DNA from: CAVXTT01 sp963764685
GTDB lineage: Bacteria > Bacteroidota > Ignavibacteria > Ignavibacteriales > Ignavibacteriaceae
DNA: 64,000 bases
Direction: 5' to 3'
NCBI GenBank assembly: GCA_963764685.1
Contig: CAVXTT010000020.1
Coordinates: forward strand, 1-64,000
In this document: piece by piece, positions 56,514 through 64,000 of the stretch
Position numbering within the stretch: the first letter of the stretch is position 1
Layout of the letters: each line of letters starts with the position of its first letter
Notes under the pieces: model-generated
The model's input: only the letters and a program-made list of their open reading frames with translations
Told to the model about the DNA's origin: nothing
The model's database searches: none
Program-made: the position numbers and the translations under genes

Positions 56514-57542
56514 TTGAAAAAATCATTATTCGCACTCGTAAGTATATTTTTATCCGTAATATCATTTACGCAGCAAATTGATTATAAAAAATATTTTATT
56601 GTTGCTAAAGATGGCACCGGTGATTTTGTAACAATACAGGAGGCATTATATTCTGTACCACAAAACCATAATCAGTTCTTCACTGTGTTTATTAAGAATG
56701 GAATTTATAACGAAAAGATTTTTATTGAACAAAGCAATTTAATTATCTGCGGTGAAAGCAGAGATAAAACAATAATTGAATTTGCAGAGTTAAGAAAAAA
56801 CTGGAGGCAAAATCATAACAATGACGATTACGGTTCGGGAGTAATTAATATAAAAAAAGATGTTTCAGATATTGCTATAAAATCATTAACGATTATTAAT
56901 AATTACGGAAGACTCTACGACAATCACGATCACGCTTTTGCAATAAGGGGGTTTGATGGGGTAACAAGAATTATTCTTGATGATTGTTCTGTTATATCGG
57001 ATGGCGGGGATACAGTATCATTATGGAATACTGATGATGGAATGTATTATCACAACAATTGTCATTTTGAAGGATGGGTAGATTATGTCTGTCCCCGAGG
57101 TTACTGTTTGATTGAAAACAGCACTTTCTTTGGACACAACTTAACCGCATCAATCTGGCACGATGGGAGTAATAATGAGGATCATAAATTCGTAATAAAA
57201 AATTCCCGCTTTGATGGAATTGCGGGATTTCCATTAGGCAGGTTTCATCGTGATGCACAATTTTATTTAATAGATTGTACTTTCTCAGCAAACCTGGCAT
57301 ACAAACAAATATATTTTGCACCATCTAATCCCCCAAGAGTTTTACAATGGGGAGAAAATAGAATCTATTATTATAACTGTAAAGTCGATACAAAAGATTA
57401 TACCTGGTTAAAGGACAACCTAAACAAATCAAAAGATAATCCAAAATCAGCAGACATTACTTCTGGCTGGGTGTTTAACAATAAATGGAATCCAACAGAA
57501 GTACTTGAAATGGTAAATAAAGAATTAAAAAATATTCAATAG
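56514..57542 (+). CDS. pectinesterase (CE8)
   Basis: TTG start with signal peptide (KKSLFALVSIFLSVISFTQ). The CE8 opening VAKDGTGDFVTIQEAL and the beta-helix are clear. Catalytic positions are present in variant context: Asp166 in GGDTVSLW (acid/base), Asp190 in EGWVDYVCPRG (nucleophile, where plant enzymes have VDFIFG) and Arg243 in LGRFHRD. It removes methyl esters from homogalacturonan so that PL10 and GH28 can act. It is the third surface/periplasmic pectin enzyme in this run. Confidence 0.88.
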   Translation: MKKSLFALVSIFLSVISFTQQIDYKKYFIVAKDGTGDFVTIQEALYSVPQNHNQFFTVFIKNGIYNEKIFIEQSNLIICGESRDKTIIEFAELRKNWRQNHNNDDYGSGVINIKKDVSDIAIKSLTIINNYGRLYDNHDHAFAIRGFDGVTRIILDDCSVISDGGDTVSLWNTDDGMYYHNNCHFEGWVDYVCPRGYCLIENSTFFGHNLTASIWHDGSNNEDHKFVIKNSRFDGIAGFPLGRFHRDAQFYLIDCTFSANLAYKQIYFAPSNPPRVLQWGENRIYYYNCKVDTKDYTWLKDNLNKSKDNPKSADITSGWVFNNKWNPTEVLEMVNKELKNIQ

Positions 57543-57637
57543 ACTTATAACTTCGATTAGTCCAGTTCCTGAAATCTATCTAACTTCTACCCAGCAGATG
57601 AAATGCACAATTAGCTGGCACTTAAAAAACTAAGCAA

Positions 57638-58882
57638 ATGTTTATCAACTCAACCTTTCTTAAGATTATGAATAATCAATACAGGGTGTTAGCGGCTATA
57701 GTAATGATATTATTAGTTACAGGTTGCAGCTCAGATAAATATCTTACTGTAACAAATCCAACTAATCTAAATCTTAAAGACGCATTAGTTGAAACTATAA
57801 TTGATTCCGGATCTCAAGTCATATCAATAAAATATGAGTCTGAGGAAATCCCATTTCAGATAGTTAATGAAGATGGAATCAGCAAATTAAAATTTGTTAC
57901 TGATTTAAGTTCTAATCAGACAAAGGAAATAATATTGGAAGAATCTTCTTCCGTTAAAGTGAATAAATTTAAAACCAGAACTTACGTCGAGTTATCGATG
58001 AAAGCAGGAAATGTTTATTATGATAAAAGATTCCGGGGCGATAAGTTTGTTAAAGTATTTTATTTAAAGGTACCATCTGTTCACACGGATCACGATGCGC
58101 TGTTTAAGTATGAAGGTCCGGGCTGGGAATCCGAAAAAGTCGGATATCGGTTCTATCTCGATTGGAGAAATGCTACAGATATCTTCGGCAAAAAGAAAAA
58201 TCAACTAATTCTTGATCAGGTTGGTACATATGATACAGTTGCTAAAGATGATTCTTATCATAGTATGCAGGAGTGGGGAATGGATATTTTCAAAGTTGGC
58301 AGTTCACTTGGAATTGGTTCAATCGGTATGTGGGCAACTGGAAAAGTTAATATGATTTCAAAAACCGATAGCGTTGTTTGTTCAATACCATATACTGGTC
58401 CAATTGAAGCAAAAGTAAATACAAAATATTTTGGCTGGCAGGTTGGAGATAATAAATACTATATAAATTCAAGCTTTTCTATATCCGCCGGAAGCAGGCT
58501 GACAAAAAGTGAGATCAATATCTCTGACAATGCAGACAATATCGTAACCGGGCTTGCAAAATTTAAGGGCACAGAGCTTATTAGAAGCAATTATAATACC
58601 GGTTGGAACTACCTGGCACTTTACGGGAAGCAAACTCTTGTTAATGATCACGATAACCTGGGTATTGTAATATTTTATCCGAATGAAGATCTGATAGAGG
58701 TTACAGAAGACACTCTAAATTACATTGTTAAACTTAACCCCGCCAAAGGAAAAGTTACATACTATTTTGCTGCTGCCTGGGAACAAGAAGAAAATGGAAT
58801 AAAAAATATTGAAGAATTTAAAAATTATTTGGTAGAAACAGTACAATCCCTAAACCATCCCGTTATTGTTAAAATCAAATAA
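57638..58882 (+). CDS. DUF4861 lipoprotein
   Basis: Lipobox VTGC follows a hydrophobic segment (an ATG at 57668 is an alternative start giving a shorter signal). The sequence VHTDHDALFKYEGPGWESEK, YRFYLDWRNATDIFGKKKN and QEWGMDIFKVGSSLGIGSIG is typical of DUF4861, a family often found with pectin and uronate genes in Bacteroidota. The beta-rich domain resembles sugar-handling folds, but the reaction is not established. It ends 12 bases before uxaC. Confidence 0.8.
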   Translation: MFINSTFLKIMNNQYRVLAAIVMILLVTGCSSDKYLTVTNPTNLNLKDALVETIIDSGSQVISIKYESEEIPFQIVNEDGISKLKFVTDLSSNQTKEIILEESSSVKVNKFKTRTYVELSMKAGNVYYDKRFRGDKFVKVFYLKVPSVHTDHDALFKYEGPGWESEKVGYRFYLDWRNATDIFGKKKNQLILDQVGTYDTVAKDDSYHSMQEWGMDIFKVGSSLGIGSIGMWATGKVNMISKTDSVVCSIPYTGPIEAKVNTKYFGWQVGDNKYYINSSFSISAGSRLTKSEINISDNADNIVTGLAKFKGTELIRSNYNTGWNYLALYGKQTLVNDHDNLGIVIFYPNEDLIEVTEDTLNYIVKLNPAKGKVTYYFAAAWEQEENGIKNIEEFKNYLVETVQSLNHPVIVKIK

Positions 58883-58894
58883 AGAAGAAATAAA

Positions 58895-60307
58895 ATGGCA
58901 AAATATGATTTAAATGAGGACAGATATTTTAATCCTGATCCTACTATAAGAAAATGTGCACGACAGGTTTATGAATCAGTAAAAGATATTCCTATTGTTA
59001 GTCCACACGGACACGTTGATCCGCAGATATTTGTGGACAATAAACCATTCCCGAATCCAGCACAACTATTTCTAATTCCGGATCACTATATCTATAGAAT
59101 GCTGTACTCCCAGGGTATTAAACTTGAGCGGCTTGGCATTCCAACTATTGATGGATCAAAAGTAGAATCAGATCCAAAAAAAACCTGGCAGTTATTTGCT
59201 GATAATTATCATTTATTTGTTGGAACGCCTTCAGGTAATTGGCTGGCTTACGAGTTGAATAAAATCTTCGGGATTGAAGAAAAACCAAATTCCCAAAATG
59301 CTCAAACGATTTATGATCTGATTCAGGATAAATTGAATACAAAAGATTATTATCCAAGGGCGCTTTTCGAAAAATTTAATATTGAAGTTCTCTCAACAAC
59401 GGATGCAGCAAGTGATTCCTTAAACCAGCATAAGAAAATAAAAACCTCGGGCTGGAATAAAAAAGTTATCCCTTGCTTTAGACCCGATGCGGTTACTGAT
59501 ATATCAGCAAGAAACTGGAAACAAAATTTATCATCATTGGAAAAAGCAGTTGGATATGAAATTGATAGCTATAAAAAACTGATTCAGGCTTTAGAAGATC
59601 GAAGAAAATATTTTAAAGAAGTTGGAGCAACATCAACAGATCACGGAGTGTTATCTCCGTACACCCATCAGTTGTCTTCAAAAGAAGCTGAAGAAATATT
59701 CAACCGTGCATTAAGCAATAACCTTGAAGAGAATGATGCAAAGTTGTTTACCGCGAATATGCTGATGGAAATGGCTAGAATGAGCGTTGAAGATAGATTA
59801 ACAATGCAAATTCACCCAGGCTCTTATCGCAATCATAACGAAATAATATTTAACAGGTTTGGATCAGATAAGGGTTGTGATATTCCAATGCAGACTGAAT
59901 ACACAATCAATCTAAAGGAACTCCTGAATAAATATGGTAATAATGAAAATCTAACCTTGATAGTTTTTACATTAGATGAAACAACCTATTCAAGAGAATT
60001 AGCACCTCTGGCGGGACATTATCCGGCAATGAAACTTGGACCGGCGTGGTGGTTTCATGATAGTCTTGAGGGAATGGTAAGGTTTAGAAGAATGATTACA
60101 GAAACCGCAGGATTTTACAACACAGTGGGATTTAATGATGACACCCGTGCATTTCTTTCAATTCCGGCTCGTCACGATTTAGCAAGAAGGGTGGATTCAA
60201 ATTACTTAGGTGAATTTGTGGCTAAACATATTATCAGCTTAAATGAAGCTTTTATTGTGGCTCAGGACCTCACATATAACCTGGTTAAAAAAGCATATAA
60301 ATTGTAA
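58895..60307 (+). CDS. uxaC: uronate isomerase
   Basis: This amidohydrolase-fold enzyme opens with the metal motif VSPHGHVDP (His38, His40) and carries QIHPGSYRNHN, ETTYSRELAPLAGHYPAMKL, GPAWWFHDS and FNDDTRAFLSIPARHDLARR, all typical of UxaC. The length of 470 residues is standard. It converts D-galacturonate to D-tagaturonate (and glucuronate to fructuronate) in the cytoplasm. Its stop codon overlaps the next start (TAATG), suggesting translational coupling with the epimerase gene. Confidence 0.95.
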   Translation: MAKYDLNEDRYFNPDPTIRKCARQVYESVKDIPIVSPHGHVDPQIFVDNKPFPNPAQLFLIPDHYIYRMLYSQGIKLERLGIPTIDGSKVESDPKKTWQLFADNYHLFVGTPSGNWLAYELNKIFGIEEKPNSQNAQTIYDLIQDKLNTKDYYPRALFEKFNIEVLSTTDAASDSLNQHKKIKTSGWNKKVIPCFRPDAVTDISARNWKQNLSSLEKAVGYEIDSYKKLIQALEDRRKYFKEVGATSTDHGVLSPYTHQLSSKEAEEIFNRALSNNLEENDAKLFTANMLMEMARMSVEDRLTMQIHPGSYRNHNEIIFNRFGSDKGCDIPMQTEYTINLKELLNKYGNNENLTLIVFTLDETTYSRELAPLAGHYPAMKLGPAWWFHDSLEGMVRFRRMITETAGFYNTVGFNDDTRAFLSIPARHDLARRVDSNYLGEFVAKHIISLNEAFIVAQDLTYNLVKKAYKL

Positions 60308-60738
60308 TGGATAATAATGAAATGGATAGATTAAAATTTAATGAGCAAATACTTTCTAATAAATCATTGAATAATATTCCTTATAAAAAGTATTTATTTG
60401 GAAAAGAAGAAATTGAGATTTACCCGAAATCTATTCGGGAAAAAGAATCCGTTGTATTCTTTATTGCCAGAGATCATAAGAAAAAGTATTTGTATTTGTA
60501 CTGTGATAATTCTGCAAACAAAATCTCCTATAATTTTGAAGGAATAAATCTAGTACCAGCTAACGGCGATAATTACTTTACAAAAAAATGTCATCTAAAT
60601 ACATTCAATAGAAAAGCATTACAGAATATATTTCCTTTTACAAATGCAGTTACTATTGGATTGGATAATTCATTCGGATTTGGTGACAGGCTTGGATTAG
60701 CAAATCCTGCTCATATTACGATCAGTATTAAATTCTGA
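60307..60738 (+). CDS. uxaE: tagaturonate epimerase-like protein, fragment 1
   Basis: N-terminal part of a protein of the tagaturonate epimerase family (UxaE, known from Thermotoga). The recognisable end is NSFGFGDRLGLANPAHI. The frame stops soon after because of one apparently extra base at about 60721; without it PAHITSVLNSEFKPILAQQS continues into fragment 2. UxaE interconverts tagaturonate and fructuronate, linking UxaC to the mannonate oxidoreductase without altronate. Confidence 0.75.
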   Translation: MDNNEMDRLKFNEQILSNKSLNNIPYKKYLFGKEEIEIYPKSIREKESVVFFIARDHKKKYLYLYCDNSANKISYNFEGINLVPANGDNYFTKKCHLNTFNRKALQNIFPFTNAVTIGLDNSFGFGDRLGLANPAHITISIKF

Positions 60739-61003
60739 ATTTAAACCAATACTTGCCCAGCAATCTATAAGAGAACTAACAAGAACTAATCGAACACCCG
60801 CTGAAGTGATGGACGCTGCCGTATGGGCAGTATTTCAGGAAGGATATGATAAAGGATTTGGTGCTGATGCCGATCACTTGAAAACAACTGATGATATTGA
60901 TTTAATGGTTGATAATGGATTTAGAATGTTCACATTCGATCCAAGTGAATTTGTTGTCAATGAAGCGGATAATGTTATTGAGAGCAAGAGCTGGATAAAT
61001 TAA
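60722..61003 (+). CDS. uxaE: tagaturonate epimerase-like protein, fragment 2
   Basis: Contains the most family-typical stretch: IRELTRTNRTPAEVMDAAVW, FQEGYDKGFGADADHLKTTD, MFTFDPSEFVVNEADN. The His and Asp of ADADHLKT are likely metal or substrate ligands. A missing A at about 60986-60988 ends the frame; adding it gives ESKELDKLINNLNWKGLQ and leads into fragment 3. Confidence 0.75.
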   Translation, partial: SVLNSEFKPILAQQSIRELTRTNRTPAEVMDAAVWAVFQEGYDKGFGADADHLKTTDDIDLMVDNGFRMFTFDPSEFVVNEADNVIESKSWIN

Positions 61004-61656
61004 TTAATAATCTTAACTGGAAAGGACTTCAATCCAATATTAAAGAAGTAATTGGTAAATATCTGAATAAAGAGTTTAAACTTTCGGAAAGTCTAACAAT
61101 AAATCCAGAGTTAATTGAAATAAAACGTGCGCTTGCAAAATATGGTAATGCAGTTGCTCACATAAAAAAATTATATGATTATTTAGTAACAAAGTATCCT
61201 GATTATGATTCAGAAGTGGAAATATCTGTAGATGAAACTGAATCAGTTACAACTCCTTTTGAACATTTCTTTTTTGTAAAAGAACTTAACCGATTGGGTG
61301 TTAAGTTTATTAGTCTTGCCCCAAGATTTATCGGTGATTTTGAAAAAGGAATTGACTACAAAGGTGATTTGGATTTGTTTAAGCAGGAATATCTAAAACA
61401 TCTTGCAATTACAAAATATTTTGGAAACTATAAAATCAGTTTGCATTCCGGCAGTGATAAGTTTAGCGTTTACAAAGTTATTGGCAGTATTAAAGGTGCT
61501 TACACACATATCAAAACTGCGGGAACAAGTTATCTTGAAGCGCTAAAAGTTATGGCTATTAAAGAACCAAGTTTTTTTAGAGAAATTCTTGATTATTGTA
61601 CTGCACTATATGAGCAGGAAAAGAAAACATATCACGTTTCAGCGGACGTCGAATAA
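60988..61656 (+). CDS. uxaE: tagaturonate epimerase-like protein, fragment 3
   Basis: Continues with LNWKGLQSNIKEVIGKYLNK, EHFFFVKELNRLGVKFISLA, PRFIGDFEKGIDY, KISLHSGSDKFSVYKVIG and THIKTAGTSYLEALK. SLHSGSDKF and the terminal YHVSADV carry further conserved His/Asp residues. One extra G at 61651 stops the frame; without it HVSADVNKIKAGNDYS joins fragment 4. Confidence 0.75.
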   Translation, partial: ELDKLINNLNWKGLQSNIKEVIGKYLNKEFKLSESLTINPELIEIKRALAKYGNAVAHIKKLYDYLVTKYPDYDSEVEISVDETESVTTPFEHFFFVKELNRLGVKFISLAPRFIGDFEKGIDYKGDLDLFKQEYLKHLAITKYFGNYKISLHSGSDKFSVYKVIGSIKGAYTHIKTAGTSYLEALKVMAIKEPSFFREILDYCTALYEQEKKTYHVSADVE

Positions 61657-61885
61657 AATTAAAGCCGGGAACGATTATAGTGATAATGAATTAGAACCCT
61701 TATTCTATGACGATAATGTCAGACAGGTTCTTCATGTTACTTATGGTCGGGTACTTACTGATAAGAATGCAAATGGAGAATACAAATATAAAGACAGACT
61801 ATTAGATTATTTGAAGACAAATGAAGAAACTTATTATGAAATAATTGAAATTCATTTTCACAAACATTTAGATCCATTTAAATAA
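61652..61885 (+). CDS. uxaE: tagaturonate epimerase-like protein, fragment 4
   Basis: C-terminal helical part (DNVRQVLHVTYGRVLTDKNA ... EIHFHKHLDPFK). Joined with fragments 1-3 the protein is about 525 residues. Three single-base corrections restore one continuous family member, which argues that the gene is alive in the organism. Confidence 0.7.
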   Translation, partial: NKIKAGNDYSDNELEPLFYDDNVRQVLHVTYGRVLTDKNANGEYKYKDRLLDYLKTNEETYYEIIEIHFHKHLDPFK

Positions 61886-61886
61886 T

Positions 61887-62529
61887 ATGAATAAAAAAGA
61901 AATACTTGCAGAAATATTAAAACGCAAAGCTGTTGCAGTTTTAAGAGTAAAAGAAGAAGACAAACTAAAAAAAGTAATTGAGGCAATATCCTATGGCGGA
62001 ATTATCTGTTGCAGAAATAACAATGACAGTTCCCAATGCCATCAAACTAATTGAAAAGATGTCTCAGGAGTTGGATGAAAATATAATCATTGGTGTTGGA
62101 TCTGTTCTTACCAAAGAAGTTGCCGAGAATGCTATAAAAGCAGGCGCCAGATATGTTGTGAGTCCTATACTTAGAAAAGAAGTTATAGAGACAGCACTTA
62201 AGTACGATGTTCCTGTTATGCCAGGATGTTTTACCCCAACTGAAATTTATTCAGCTTTTGAAATGGGCGCAGACATAGCAAAGGTTTTTCCTGCTGATGT
62301 AGTAGGTATGCCTTTCTTCAAAGCTATATTAGCTCCGATGCCGCATCTCAAACTTATGCCAACTGGAGGAGTATCTTTAACAAATGCCGGTGATTGGCTA
62401 AAAGCAGGTGCGTGTGCTGTTGGGATAGGATCAGCTCTTGTGGATGAAAAAGCTATTAAAGAAGAAAACTATTTGAAGCTTACTGAAAATGCTAAGGCCA
62501 TTATAAACAGCATTAATTCTGTTAATTAA
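61887..62529 (+). CDS. kdgA: KDPG/KHG aldolase, frameshifted near the N-terminus
   Basis: ATG 61887, one base after the epimerase stop, begins MNKKEILAEILKRKAVAVLR and reads to GGI; deleting the A at 62004 continues as SVAEITMTVPNAIKL. Without that the frame ends early, and the visible frame (from 61978) lacks the first 38 residues. Catalytic Glu42 (AEIT) and Schiff-base Lys131 (DIAKVFPAD) are present, as are GVGSVLT, MPGCFTPTE and MPTGGV. It cleaves 2-keto-3-deoxy-6-phosphogluconate to pyruvate and glyceraldehyde-3-phosphate. Confidence 0.9.
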
Positions 62530-62547
62530 AAAAATAATGACGAATAA

Positions 62548-63390
62548 ATGAAATACGAAATACCTGGCGTAAAAAATAAAGTATGCGTAATTACAGGTGG
62601 AGGAATAATTGGTACTTCTTTAGGGCTGGGGCTTGCTGAAGCAGGTGCCAAAGTTGCTATTGTAGATTATCATCTCGATCGTGCAAAAGAAGTTGCAAAT
62701 CTTATTAACCAAAAAACTAATTCTGGTGCAATAGGTGTTTATGCAAACGTACTTGATAAAAGTCTATTGCTTGAAAATAAGAAAGAAATAAATTCTAAAT
62801 TAGGCAGTATTGATGTTCTTATAAACGGAGCTGGTGGAAATTCTCCTTCTGCAACCACAAAAGAAGAATTTATACCAAACAATAAACCGGATGATTTATC
62901 AGGGACATTTTTAGGCTTAGACATTGAAGGATTCAGAAAAGTATTTGATCTTAACTTTCTTGGGACAGTACTTCCGACGATGGTTTACTCAGAAGATATG
63001 ATAAAGAATGGCGGAAGTATAATAAATATTTCTTCTATGAATGCGTTCAGACCATTAACAAAAATACCTGCATACTCTGCTGCAAAAGCCGGCATAAACA
63101 ACTTAACTGAATGGCTGGCAGTTCATTTTGCAAAAGTAAATATTCGAGTAAATGCAATTGCGCCAGGATTTTTTGTTACTGATCAAAACAGGTATTTGCT
63201 TTATGACGGGGATACTGGCAGGTTAACTCCTCGTGGGGAAAAAATTATTTCAAATACTCCTATGGGCAGATTTGGTGAAACTGATGAACTGATAGGCACT
63301 TTACTTTATTTAGTATCGGATTTATCGAAATTTGTAACAGGTATTGTCATCCCCGTGGATGGCGGATTTAATTCTTACAGCGGCGTTTAA
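62548..63390 (+). CDS. SDR mannonate/fructuronate oxidoreductase
   Basis: Classical short-chain dehydrogenase: TGGGIIGTSLG cofactor loop (residues 16-26), NGAGG, catalytic Ser162/163 in NISSMNAF, Tyr176 and Lys180 in PAYSAAK, and RVNAIAPGFFVTDQNR. The YDGDTGRLTPRGEKII insertion and PMGRFGETDEL are typical of SDR-type D-mannonate oxidoreductases, which replace the long-chain UxuB. It should reduce fructuronate to mannonate with NADH or NADPH. It lies 18 bases after the aldolase. Confidence 0.85.
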   Translation: MKYEIPGVKNKVCVITGGGIIGTSLGLGLAEAGAKVAIVDYHLDRAKEVANLINQKTNSGAIGVYANVLDKSLLLENKKEINSKLGSIDVLINGAGGNSPSATTKEEFIPNNKPDDLSGTFLGLDIEGFRKVFDLNFLGTVLPTMVYSEDMIKNGGSIINISSMNAFRPLTKIPAYSAAKAGINNLTEWLAVHFAKVNIRVNAIAPGFFVTDQNRYLLYDGDTGRLTPRGEKIISNTPMGRFGETDELIGTLLYLVSDLSKFVTGIVIPVDGGFNSYSGV

Positions 63391-63442
63391 TATCTGAATA
63401 ATTAATACATATAGATTATTATCAAAATCTTAAGCGAGGTAA

Positions 63443-64000
63443 ATGAAAATGGGATTAGAACTAAGAAAAGATTATAAATATTCTTTAATTGTACCAACAA
63501 GCATCGGTGTTAGAATTACTCCGATAAATAGACAGCCTGTTCATTGCAGTGATACTTATATAATGCAGGCAACCAGTGCTGAAACAAATGTTGCAAGTAT
63601 TTCTTCTTTTCTTGGACTTCCGGTTAAAGTACTAACTGTATTTGTCAAGGATAGCCCTATTGCAAAATTCATTAAGAGTAATTTGAAAAGCCGGAATATG
63701 GATTTTGAAGGGAAAGATGTTAGTCAGGGCGGACCGTGGGGTTATCGTCATCAGTTTAATATTGCAGATAGCGGGTTTGGTTCTCGTGGGCCAAGAGTTC
63801 ATAATGATCGTGCCGGGGAAATTGGCAGAACATTAAATGCAAAAGATTTTGATCTGGATAGAATATTTGGAAAAGAAGGTGTTCAGATTATCCATTTATC
63901 CGGGTTAATAGCTGCATTATCTGCTGAAACAAGAGAATTTTGTTTAGAGTTAGCAAGAGCAGCAAAAAAACACGGCACTAAAATTTCTTTCGATTTGAAT
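63443..64000 (+). CDS. kdgK: PfkB-type sugar kinase, likely KDG kinase (3' partial)
   Basis: AGCGAGG precedes ATG 63443 and the frame is open to the window edge (186 codons). Ribokinase-like features: TSAETNVASISSFLGLPVKV, VFVKDSPIAKF, RVHNDRAGEIGRTL, LSGLIAALSAETREF and the start of the core strand ISFDLN. The ATP/anion-hole GAGD motif would lie outside the window. By position after the aldolase and oxidoreductase it most likely phosphorylates 2-keto-3-deoxygluconate. Confidence 0.82.
   Translation, partial: MKMGLELRKDYKYSLIVPTSIGVRITPINRQPVHCSDTYIMQATSAETNVASISSFLGLPVKVLTVFVKDSPIAKFIKSNLKSRNMDFEGKDVSQGGPWGYRHQFNIADSGFGSRGPRVHNDRAGEIGRTLNAKDFDLDRIFGKEGVQIIHLSGLIAALSAETREFCLELARAAKKHGTKISFDLN

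Noticed and set aside
1..64000. tRNA, rRNA or riboswitch
   Set aside because: No cloverleaf with a T-loop, no ribosomal RNA signature and no known riboswitch core was recognised by eye; short elements could still be missed without a covariance search.

Overview
The window looks like a chromosomal stretch from an Ignavibacteria-type bacterium (Ignavibacteriota, Chlorobi/Bacteroidota side). The main reason is that twelve predicted secreted proteins end in the type IX secretion (T9SS) sorting domain with the core QNYPNPFNPST, followed by a short Tyr/Val/Gly-rich beta domain and a final K(K/R)M-x-LK tail. No rRNA, tRNA, CRISPR array, transposase, integrase or phage gene was seen.

Layout. 1-12 kb: an exported GH5-type glycoside hydrolase (5' end outside the window), lipoproteins, an outer-membrane barrel, a DUF5723-type barrel, and T9SS proteins carrying PD40-like, YCF48-like and LamG domains. 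12-34 kb: more large T9SS surface proteins separated by long spacers packed with a dispersed hairpin repeat (about a dozen full or partial copies) and other short repeats. This part also holds a FISUMP lipoprotein, a RibD/DHFR-like reductase, a HEFVH metallopeptidase candidate and a frameshifted phosphoribosyltransferase-like gene. 34-40 kb: a hybrid two-component sensor/regulator (HTCC type) split by frameshifts, a GT-C-type membrane glycosyltransferase and small proteins. 40.7-44.4 kb: a long spacer and an SBBP-propeller T9SS protein.

44.9-64 kb is a coherent pectin/galacturonate catabolic cluster, all on the + strand: secreted cupin, PL10 pectate lyase, alpha/beta esterase, TonB-dependent receptor, T9SS beta-helix protein, GH28 polygalacturonase, GH105-type unsaturated uronyl hydrolase, LacI-family regulator, CE8 pectinesterase, DUF4861 lipoprotein. 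These are followed by uxaC, a tagaturonate epimerase (uxaE-like), KDPG aldolase, an SDR mannonate/fructuronate oxidoreductase and the start of a PfkB-type KDG kinase. The inferred route is homogalacturonan -> galacturonate -> tagaturonate -> fructuronate -> mannonate -> (dehydratase not in the window) KDG -> KDPG -> pyruvate + glyceraldehyde-3-phosphate.

A strong caution: about eighteen one-base frameshifts interrupt otherwise intact genes, including four inside the core catabolic enzymes. Many lie in short homopolymer runs, and restoring the frame gives continuous family-typical proteins each time. This pattern suits uncorrected sequencing indels better than mass pseudogenisation, but sequence alone cannot decide. 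I list the fragments separately and give the inferred join.
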